Of a stretch of DNA of 8,026 nucleotides, positions 1 to 5,418 are shown in pieces. The notes beneath the pieces were generated by a model, which saw only the letters and a program-made list of their open reading frames with translations, was not told the origin of the DNA and made no database searches. The position numbers and the translations under genes are program-made. The DNA comes from an uncultured Collinsella sp. (GTDB taxonomy: Bacteria; Actinomycetota; Coriobacteriia; Coriobacteriales; Coriobacteriaceae). Position 1 is the first letter of the stretch, and each line of letters starts with the position of its first letter. The stretch is taken from the NCBI GenBank assembly GCA_900549185.1, contig URNM01000085.1:1-8026 (forward strand), written 5' to 3'.

Positions 1-49
1 ATCTACACTCGACTAGTCGTCGGCAGCGTCAGATGTGTATAAGAGACAG
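1..49 (+). other. Illumina Nextera adapter contamination at contig end
   Basis: This is synthetic sequence, not genome. Positions 1-8 are the tail of the Illumina P5 arm, 9-16 (TCGACTAG) fit an 8-base i5 index, 17-30 (TCGTCGGCAGCGTC) are the Nextera read-1 adapter, and 31-49 (AGATGTGTATAAGAGACAG) are the 19-base Tn5 mosaic end. The order is exactly that of a Nextera library molecule, so the library insert begins at position 50. Read on the minus strand in the sufB frame, the adapter encodes CLLYTSDAADD, a false protein tail. Confidence 0.98.
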
Positions 50-1446
50 TCCATCTCGAGCTTGATCAGGTTGTTCATCTCGACGGCGTACTCAAGCGGC
101 AGCTCCTTGGAGACCGGGTTGGCAAAGCCGTTGACGATCATGGTGCGGGCCTCTTCCTCCGAGATGCCGCGGCTCATCAGGTAGAACACCTTGTCGTCGC
201 CGATGCGGCCGATGGTGGCCTCGTGGCCGATGTCGACATTCTTGGCGCGGATGTCCATGGCGGGGATGGTATCGGAGCGGCTTTGGTCGTCGAGCATCAG
301 CGACTGGCAGCTCACAGTTGCCTTGGAGCCCTCGGCCTTGGGCGTGGCCACGATGGAGCTGCGGAAGGTCTGGATGCCGCCGCTCTTGGAGATGCCCTTG
401 GTCTCGACGGTTGCCGAGGTATCGGGCGCGTTGAGCACGACCTTGCAGCCGGTGTCGAGGTTCTGACCGGCACCGGCAAAGGTGATGCCGGTAAAGCTCG
501 AGCGGGCACGGCGGCCGTTGAGCACACTCATGGGGTAGAGGTAGCCCACGTGGCTGCCGAAGGAGCCGCTGATCCACTCGATGTCGCCGTCCTCGTCCAC
601 GCGCGCACGCTTGGTGTTGAGGTTGTACATGTTCTTGGACCAGTTCTCGATGGTCGAGTAGCGCAGGTGCGCGCGCTTGCCCACAAAGAGCTCCACAGCG
701 CCGGCGTGGAGGTTGGCCACGTTGTATTTGGGCGCGGAGCAGCCCTCGATAAAGTGCAGGTCGGCATCGTCCTCGACGATGATGAGCGTGTGCTCAAACT
801 GGCCGGCGCCCTTGGCGTTGAGACGGAAGTAGCTCTGCAGCGGAAAATCGAGCTTGGTGCCCTTGGGCACGTAGACAAACGAGCCGCCCGACCACACGGC
901 ACCGTGCAGGGCCGCAAACTTGTGGTCGGTGGGCGGGATGAGCGTCATAAACTTCTCGTGGATGAGCGGCTCCCACTGCGGATCGTGCAGGGCCTCCTCG
1001 ATGCCGGAGTAGACGATGCCCATCTTGGACGCGGTGTCCTGCATGTTGTGGTAGACGAGCTCGGAGTCGTACTGAGCGCCGACGCCTGCCAGGTAGCTGC
1101 GCTCGGCATCGGGGATGCCCAGGCGCTCAAAGGTGTTCTTGATGTCGTCGGGCACCGACTCCCAGTCGTGCTTTTGGTCGGTGTTGGGTTTGACGTAGGT
1201 GACGATGTTGTCCATGTCCAGGCCCTCGATGGAGGGGCCCCACGTCGGGTTGGGGAAACGGTTGAAAATCTCGAGGGACTTGAGGCGCAGGTTGAGCATC
1301 CACTGCGGCTCGTCCTTCTTGGCGCTGATCTCGCGCACGATGTCGGGCGTGATGCCGGCATCGAGGCGCTCGAATCCCTCCTCGCCATAGGTGAAGTCGT
1401 AGAGGCTGCGGTCGATGTCCGCGACCTCGGTGCGGTTCTTGGTCAT
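50..1446 (-). CDS. sufB: SufB, Fe-S cluster assembly scaffold (3' end missing)
   Basis: SufB is the scaffold subunit of the SufBCD complex, on which iron-sulfur clusters are built in the cytoplasm before transfer to apoproteins. About 465 genomic residues are visible, close to the full length of short SufB proteins of the Bacillus type (about 465). The conserved WSGGSFVYVPKG block is near residues 185-196. A conserved Cys380 in VSCQSL corresponds to the scaffold cysteine region of E. coli SufB, and the HEAT motif is at 408-411. The genomic part stops after IKLEM; codon 466 is half adapter, so only a few C-terminal residues and the stop are lost. The ATG at 1444-1446 has an AAGGGG ribosome binding site about 7 bases upstream. 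The gene follows sufC by 12 bases, so the two are surely co-transcribed; sufD, sufS and sufU would be expected next, beyond the contig end. Confidence 0.95.
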
Positions 1447-1458
1447 TGCGTCGCCCCT

Positions 1459-2259
1459 TTACGCCTGCTGCTCGGCAGCGGCGGTCTCGGCCTGGGCGCG
1501 CTGCTCGGCGGCCTCGCGCTCGAAGGTCTCAAAACCGTTCTTGTCGATCCAGGGGATCAGCGAAGCGTCGTCCTCGCGCACGATGTGGCCCTTGACCATA
1601 ACGTGGACGCGGTCGACATCCAGGTGCTCCAGGATGCGCGTGTTGTGCGTGATGATGAGCATGGAGCCGTCGCAGCTCTTGCGGTAGGCGTCCATGCCGT
1701 GGCTGACGGTGGAAAGCGCGTCGACGTCCAGGCCCGAGTCGGTCTCATCCAGGATGGCGAGCTTGGGCTGCAACAGCAGAAGCTGGAGCATCTCGACCTT
1801 CTTTTTCTCGCCACCCGAGAAGCCCACGCCCAGCTCACGGTTGAGGTAGGCGGTATCCATGTTGAGTTCGGCCGCGAGCTCCTTGACGCGACGGCGGAAC
1901 TCCTTGCCCTTCATCTCCAGGCCGGGGCGGCCGGCGATGCTGGCGCGCAAAAAGCTCGACAGCGGCACGCCCGGGATCTCGACCGGGGCCTGGAAGCTCA
2001 GGAACAGGCCGGCGCGCGAGCGCTTGTCGGTGGTGAGCTCGGTGATGTCCTGGCCGTCAAAGACGATACGGCCGTCGTTGACGGTATAGACGGGGTCGCC
2101 CATGACTAGGTGGCCCAGGGTGGATTTGCCGGCGCCGTTGGGTCCCATCAGCACGTGGGTCTCGCCGGCGGCGACGTTGAGGTTGACGTTGTGGAGGATG
2201 GTCTTTTCGTCCACGGAGGCGGTCAGACCTTCGATGGAAAGCAGCGGATTTGCGCTCAT
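1459..2259 (-). CDS. sufC: SufC, ABC-type ATPase of the SUF complex
   Basis: SufC is the soluble ABC ATPase that drives conformational change in SufBCD during Fe-S cluster assembly. From the chosen start the protein has 266 residues (the family is about 250-265). Visible motifs: Walker A GPNGAGKST at 39-47, Q-loop Gln90, the SufC-type signature GFSGGEKKK at 146-154, Walker B LAILDETDSGLD at 167-178, and the switch His205. The last ~16 residues are an Ala/Glu/Gln-rich tail not needed for the fold. An upstream in-frame ATG at 2287-2289 would add 10 residues, but it lacks a ribosome binding site, whereas the ATG at 2257-2259 is preceded by GAGAGGGA at good spacing. It is the first gene of the suf operon here and is divergent from the Rrf2 gene, which probably regulates it. 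Confidence 0.95.
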   Translation of the reverse strand: MSANPLLSIEGLTASVDEKTILHNVNLNVAAGETHVLMGPNGAGKSTLGHLVMGDPVYTVNDGRIVFDGQDITELTTDKRSRAGLFLSFQAPVEIPGVPLSSFLRASIAGRPGLEMKGKEFRRRVKELAAELNMDTAYLNRELGVGFSGGEKKKVEMLQLLLLQPKLAILDETDSGLDVDALSTVSHGMDAYRKSCDGSMLIITHNTRILEHLDVDRVHVMVKGHIVREDDASLIPWIDKNGFETFEREAAEQRAQAETAAAEQQA

Positions 2260-2278
2260 GCTGTCCCTCTCTGTATAT

Positions 2279-2298
2279 GGTGTACTCATAGGTGTACT
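2279..2298. repeat. Tandem GGTGTACT direct repeat in the sufC leader
   Basis: GGTGTACT occurs at 2279-2286 and again at 2291-2298, a 12-base period, close to one helical turn. It lies 20-39 bases upstream of the sufC start codon, inside the probable transcribed leader. It could be a second protein-binding site or chance; the sequence gives no further clue. Confidence 0.35.
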
Positions 2299-2343
2299 AA
2301 ACCCTAGGAATCTTCTCGGAATAAAGTTACTATGGGTTCGGCG

Positions 2344-2367
2344 TTAGTCAAGGGAAAACCCGACTAA
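2344..2367. promoter_or_regulatory. Inverted repeat, candidate Rrf2 operator over the sufC -35
   Basis: TTAGTC at 2344-2349 and GACTAA at 2362-2367 form a perfect 6-base inverted repeat separated by 12 bases. GGG (2352-2354) and CCC (2359-2361) lie inside it, one base off the same centre. The left arm overlaps the best -35 candidate of sufC (minus strand, 2346-2351). IscR-type Rrf2 proteins bind inverted repeats of about this overall length, so a repressor bound here would block sufC transcription. The AGTC/GACT cores recall E. coli IscR type 1 sites, but the match is only partial. Confidence 0.4.
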
Positions 2368-2408
2368 TCCACTCGACTTTTCTAGATGTGGGACATAATA
2401 ATCTGGTT

Positions 2409-2443
2409 TGTTTGCCCCACGTGCATAAGATTTGGGACAAACA
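2409..2443. promoter_or_regulatory. Inverted repeat upstream of the Rrf2 gene, candidate operator
   Basis: TGTTTGCCCCA at 2409-2419 and TGGGACAAACA at 2433-2443 are inverted copies matching at 10 of 11 positions, with a 13-base spacer. A further GGGACA copy lies at 2390-2395, overlapping the candidate -10 of the Rrf2 gene. The repeat ends 40 bases before the ATG, a suitable place for autoregulation, though a leader RNA hairpin is an alternative reading. No T-run follows, so it is not a terminator. Confidence 0.35.
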
Positions 2444-2483
2444 TTCTTGGTATTTTTGTCGCAGCAACGATGGAAGGGTAGGT

Positions 2484-2915
2484 ATGCTCATTTCTTCTAA
2501 GGGCCGCTATGCCCTCCGACTGATGATCTATATCGCGGCGCTTGGTGACGCCGAGGGCAAGATTGCCCTGCGCGAGGTTGCCGACCGCGAGCGCATTTCG
2601 CAGAAGTATCTGGAGCAGCTGGTTCGTCCGCTTATGAAGGCGGGCCTGCTTAAGAGTGTGCGCGGCAAGGGCGGTGGCTACATGATGGCCAAGGACCCGG
2701 CCGAGGTGCGCGCCGGCGACATCCTGCGCGCCGTCGAGGGCAGCACGGCCCCGGTGGCATGCGACGGCATCGACAACAGCTGCACCCGTAGTGATCTGTG
2801 TTCAACGGTCAAGTTCTGGCGCGGCCTGGACGAGGTCATCGAAAAGTACGTTGACGGCGTGACGCTGGCCGACCTAGCCGCCGTCCCCGAGATCAACTTT
2901 GACATTAAGCTGTAG
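2484..2915 (+). CDS. Rrf2-family transcriptional regulator, likely Fe-S sensing
   Basis: A 143-residue Rrf2/IscR-type regulator, of usual family length. The N-terminus MLISSKGRYALRLM is the family's typical opening; a winged helix-turn-helix spans about residues 25-65 with recognition-helix text ISQKYLEQLV (38-47) and a wing RGKGGGY (60-66). Cys93, Cys100 and Cys106 (C-X6-C-X5-C) sit where IscR carries its [2Fe-2S] ligands, so it probably senses cluster supply. The ATG at 2484 is chosen over an upstream in-frame ATG at 2388 because the family consensus starts here and GGAAGG lies just upstream. It is divergent from sufCB, which makes it the likely suf repressor (inference), and it runs 11 bases ahead of the HEPN gene, with which it probably shares a transcript. 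The exact subfamily (IscR-like or another Fe-S Rrf2 regulator) cannot be fixed by eye. Confidence 0.92.
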   Translation: MLISSKGRYALRLMIYIAALGDAEGKIALREVADRERISQKYLEQLVRPLMKAGLLKSVRGKGGGYMMAKDPAEVRAGDILRAVEGSTAPVACDGIDNSCTRSDLCSTVKFWRGLDEVIEKYVDGVTLADLAAVPEINFDIKL

Positions 2916-2926
2916 GGCTGGCTTTC

Positions 2927-3346
2927 GTGAAGTCGTACGAAGCCTTTGATTCGCGTCTGGCACTGCTAGAGACAGCTCGATTCCAAGATTTCGACAACGA
3001 CTATGTTGTCTCCGGATGTGCGTATATCTATGAGCAGGTTTTCGGAATCTCAATTACGCTCCTTAAGCGTCTGCTCGAGTATGAGGGCGCCACGCTTGCC
3101 GCGTCGGGGTCTCCTCGTGCCATCTTGAAGGAGTCCTACCGATTCTACGACTTTATTGATGAGGCAGCCTGGCTAGATATGCTCAGAGACCGTAACACGA
3201 ACGTCCATATCTATGACAACAAGCTCGCTCAAGATTTGATTCAGCGCATCTTGAACGTCTATATCCCTGCTTTCTGCCAGTTGAGGGACGGGCTGATGGA
3301 GCGTTACGGCGAGCTTCTGTTGGCGCCCGACGACCAGTTTGTTTAA
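2927..3346 (+). CDS. HI0074/HepT-like HEPN protein, orphan toxin candidate
   Basis: A 139-residue protein resembling the HI0074 family (nucleotidyltransferase substrate-binding, HEPN fold). The diagnostic stretch runs from SPRAILKES (62-70) through WLDMLRDRN (82-90) to RNTNVHIY (89-96), which is a complete RX4HXY motif: Arg89, His94, Tyr96. In MntA/HepT toxin-antitoxin pairs these Arg and His residues belong to the RNase site, and the Tyr is the residue modified by the MntA nucleotidyltransferase. No MntA gene lies on either side, so this is an orphan. The start is GTG at 2927; AGGG overlapping the stop codon of the Rrf2 gene is the only ribosome binding site, suggesting translational coupling. 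The gene is clearly AT-richer than its upstream neighbour, which points to acquisition by transfer. Function (toxin, or domesticated partner) is not known from sequence. Confidence 0.8.
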   Translation: MKSYEAFDSRLALLETARFQDFDNDYVVSGCAYIYEQVFGISITLLKRLLEYEGATLAASGSPRAILKESYRFYDFIDEAAWLDMLRDRNTNVHIYDNKLAQDLIQRILNVYIPAFCQLRDGLMERYGELLLAPDDQFV

Positions 3347-3474
3347 TTCCTTAAGATTTCGCGGAGGGTTGTTGCCGTTTGCCGAGTTGTTGTTGTGCAA
3401 CAACGGGCGAGCTGCAATACTTAATTTTATCTTTGCAAACTGCACTTTAACTACACCAATGCAGGGAGGATTTT
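3347..3474 (+). promoter_or_regulatory. Intergenic region with palindrome and possible promoter
   Basis: The 128 bases before the secreted-protein gene contain a palindrome, GTTGTTG-TG-CAACAAC, at 3389-3404. Overlapping its right half is a possible promoter: TTGTGC (3393-3398), a 17-base spacer, then AATACT (3416-3421) preceded by TG as in an extended -10. GGGAGG at 3464-3469 is a strong ribosome binding site for the ATG at 3475. No T-run directly follows the palindrome, so it is a poor terminator for the upstream gene and could instead be an operator. Confidence 0.35.
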
Positions 3475-5214
3475 ATGCAGCCCAAGCATTCCGCGATTGT
3501 GGCGGGCCTGACGCTGGCACTTTCGTTTGGCGCCGTTGCCGCGCCTGTGACCGCTGTTGCCGAGGAGCCCACGCCGGGTGTTGCCTCGGATGCCACCAAT
3601 ATCGATAAAGGCCTTTACACCCAGCAGTCCTTCTCGGGCGTGCTGAGGTCGGTCCAGGGCGTTTCGTTTGTCAACGTGACTCCCGAGATGAAGTACTTTA
3701 CCAAGTACGAGAGCCATGGCAACTATAACCAGGGTTTTTCGTATGGCGACGGCTATAACGCGCTGGGCTACTATCAGTTCGATCGCCGTTGGTCGCTTAT
3801 TCCGTTTATGAAGCAGGTCTATAACTACGACTCTGCTAAGTACAGCATGCTTAAGGACGCGATCGATCGCGGCAGCGAGATTTCAAACGCGAGTAACCCC
3901 ATGTATGCGAACGGTCAGCTTACCGAGCTGGGCCGTATTGCGCAGGATGCCTTCCAGGGCGCTTATAACACCGACCCTGCTGAGTTCTCGGCTCTGCAGG
4001 ATGCCTATGCGTACAACTCCTACTATGCGGTGACCGAGTCGTGGCTTAAGAACGCTCTGGGCATTGATATTTCCGGTCGTGCCGATTGCGTCAAGGGCAT
4101 GGTGTGGAGCATCACCAATATGTGCGGCACGGGTGGCTGCCAGGACTTCTTCCGGTGGGCGAATCTTTCTAACAGCATGACGGACCGCGAGTTTGTGACG
4201 GCGCTTTCCAACAGCGTGGTCAATAACGTGGCGACCAAGTATGCAAGCCAGCCTCAGTACCATGAGGGCTGGAAGAACCGCTACCGCAATGAGCTCAAGG
4301 ATTGTCTGGTCTATATTGCCGAGGACGAGAAGAACGAAGCGGCTGATAAGAAGCCTGAGGTGTCCGAGTTCCCTTCGACGCCTGATCCAAGCCAGACTCC
4401 TGAGGAGTCTCAGCCCGCGCAGAAGCCCGATACTGATAACAATGAGGGCAATGGGGGCGAGACGAACGGGTCTGCTACCGGTACCGGTAACAGCAACTCC
4501 GGTTCGACCGGCAATGGCTCTTCTAAACCTTCCAACGGTTCGAGCGATTCCTCTGCCGGTGGCGACTCCGGCACTAACACAGGGTCTGGTTCTGTCACCG
4601 CTTCTGGTTCCGATAGCTCTAAGGATGATTCGAATAAGGGGACGGATGCGCCCGTCACCCCGACGAACAAGAAGCCCTCTGTTTCCGAAGTGTTTGGCTC
4701 CACGCTGGGGTCTTTGATGGCTGGTCCAAGCGGCAACTCGTCTTCTAACAAGGACAATGACGGTCAGAACTCCGTGACGAAAACCGACGCCACGCAGGCC
4801 GACTCCAAGGACAATAAATCCGAGGATACATCTGAGAAGCCCGAAACGGATAAGGGTTCTGGTTCTGAGGAGAAGAAGGACGACTCCGAGGAGAAGGGCA
4901 ACAAGTCCGGCGGTGGCAAGAACAATGGCGACCGCACCGACAGCGCTGGAGACAACAAGGAAAATACCGGCGACAACAAAGATGGCGCAGGTGATAACAA
5001 AGATAACAATAGCGGCGGCAAGAACGATTCTGGTTCCGGCAATGGTAATGCTGGCAATAATGGCGGCATCATGCCCAAGACGGGCGACCTTATCGTGATG
5101 GCGAGCCTGGCCAGTGCGAGCTTGGCCACGCTGGGTGCCACGTCTATTGTGAGTGGCAAGCACAAGCTTGATCAGCAGAAGAAGGCTGCTGGGGAGAACG
5201 GTTCCGAGGAGTAG
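3475..5214 (+). CDS. Secreted MPKTG-anchored protein, tentative lysozyme-like domain
   Basis: 579 residues with a clear surface-protein layout. Residues 1-29 are a Sec signal peptide with probable cleavage after AVA (27-29). Residues ~65-285 form a folded domain with KYESHGNY (78-84), GYNALGYYQFD (93-103) and GIDISGRADCVKGMVWS (196-212). Its pattern resembles muramidase-like domains of phage endolysins and VgrG-related proteins, with Glu79 as catalytic candidate; this is a resemblance by eye, not a proven family. Four cysteines (205, 217, 222, 277) may form disulfides. Residues ~287-531 are a Ser/Gly/Asn/Asp/Lys-rich stalk. The end is a sortase signal: MPKTG (533-537), a hydrophobic segment (~539-559), then a charged tail. 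It should be linked to peptidoglycan by a sortase encoded elsewhere. It has a strong GGGAGG ribosome binding site and its own terminator, so it is probably monocistronic. A role in cell-wall remodelling is the best guess. Confidence 0.85.
   Translation: MQPKHSAIVAGLTLALSFGAVAAPVTAVAEEPTPGVASDATNIDKGLYTQQSFSGVLRSVQGVSFVNVTPEMKYFTKYESHGNYNQGFSYGDGYNALGYYQFDRRWSLIPFMKQVYNYDSAKYSMLKDAIDRGSEISNASNPMYANGQLTELGRIAQDAFQGAYNTDPAEFSALQDAYAYNSYYAVTESWLKNALGIDISGRADCVKGMVWSITNMCGTGGCQDFFRWANLSNSMTDREFVTALSNSVVNNVATKYASQPQYHEGWKNRYRNELKDCLVYIAEDEKNEAADKKPEVSEFPSTPDPSQTPEESQPAQKPDTDNNEGNGGETNGSATGTGNSNSGSTGNGSSKPSNGSSDSSAGGDSGTNTGSGSVTASGSDSSKDDSNKGTDAPVTPTNKKPSVSEVFGSTLGSLMAGPSGNSSSNKDNDGQNSVTKTDATQADSKDNKSEDTSEKPETDKGSGSEEKKDDSEEKGNKSGGGKNNGDRTDSAGDNKENTGDNKDGAGDNKDNNSGGKNDSGSGNGNAGNNGGIMPKTGDLIVMASLASASLATLGATSIVSGKHKLDQQKKAAGENGSEE
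4945..5007 (+). repeat. Three 7-residue repeats in the stalk
   Basis: Residues 491-511 of the surface protein are three tandem heptads of the form (A/T)GDNK(E/D)(N/G). The corresponding 21-base DNA units are similar but not identical (GACAACAAG, GACAACAAA, GATAACAAA cores). Such tracts in stalks expand and contract easily and may vary between strains. Confidence 0.7.
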
Positions 5215-5248
5215 TCCCTTTCGGTTGCCCGACAACTAAAGATTCGCA

Positions 5249-5284
5249 ATGGGGGGCCGGTGCAGTTGCATCGGGCCCCATTTT
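5249..5284 (+). terminator. Rho-independent terminator of the surface-protein gene
   Basis: A G/C-rich hairpin starts 35 bases after the stop codon. The outer stem ATGGGG (5249-5254) pairs with CCCCAT (5276-5281); after a one-base bulge and a mismatch the inner stem CCGGTGC (5257-5263) pairs with GCATCGG (5268-5274) around an AGTT loop. TTTT follows at 5281-5284. It should end transcription before the next gene. Confidence 0.85.
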
Positions 5285-5379
5285 GTTGCACAACGATTTG
5301 TTATGCCCTCTCAAGGCCTTTGTTCCTACCGTTGCCCGATGCCTTTGCGCGGATCCAGCGTTGCGCTTGAACTGCTCGC

Positions 5380-5410
5380 TACAATGGGCCTCGTGCTACG
5401 TTTTAGGGAG
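5380..5410 (+). promoter_or_regulatory. Possible -10 element and ribosome binding site of the 598-residue gene
   Basis: TACAAT at 5380-5385 matches the -10 consensus at five of six positions, and AGGGAG at 5405-5410 is a good ribosome binding site 8 bases before the GTG start. No convincing -35 lies at the right distance, so the promoter call is weak. The terminator at 5249-5284 implies that this gene needs a promoter of its own. Confidence 0.35.
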
Positions 5411-5418
5411 AAGTTACG

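Larger units (their letters stand above)
2260..2483. promoter_or_regulatory. Divergent sufC / Rrf2-gene control region
   Basis: This 224-base, comparatively AT-rich segment separates two divergent genes and must carry both promoters. For sufC (minus strand) a TTGACT -35 candidate lies at 2346-2351, with a weak TAACTT -10 candidate at 2324-2329 (16-base spacer). For the Rrf2 gene (plus strand) CATAAT at 2394-2399 is a good -10 match, with TCGACT at 2373-2378 as a poorly spaced -35 (15 bases). Two inverted repeats and one direct repeat, listed separately, are embedded in it. The promoter assignments are by eye and uncertain; that the region is regulatory follows from the gene arrangement. Confidence 0.6.

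Noticed and set aside
31..49. Mosaic end of Tn5, which could be read as a transposon end
   Set aside because: The sequence is the engineered 19-base mosaic end in the exact Nextera adapter context with an index upstream, so it is a library artefact, not a natural Tn5 insertion.
223..2109. A 628-codon open frame on the plus strand, antisense to both sufB and sufC
   Set aside because: It spans two well-identified genes and their junction, has no recognisable domain, and reads as Val/Leu/Gly/Ala/Asp-rich text typical of the antisense shadow of G/C-rich codons.
3389..3430. Palindrome plus downstream T-rich stretch as a terminator for the HEPN gene
   Set aside because: The hairpin is A/T-rich, and about 15 non-T bases separate it from the first T-rich stretch, so it does not fit a rho-independent terminator.
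3347..3474. Search for a remnant of an MntA-type nucleotidyltransferase next to the HEPN gene
   Set aside because: No frame here or upstream shows the GSRARG-type nucleotidyltransferase motif; the region reads as a promoter/leader.
3883..5235. A 450-codon open frame on the minus strand opposite the surface-protein gene
   Set aside because: It is the antisense reading of the Ser/Gly/Asn/Asp-rich stalk, giving a Val/Ile/Leu/Arg-rich text with no family features; the plus-strand gene has a signal peptide, sorting signal and ribosome binding site.
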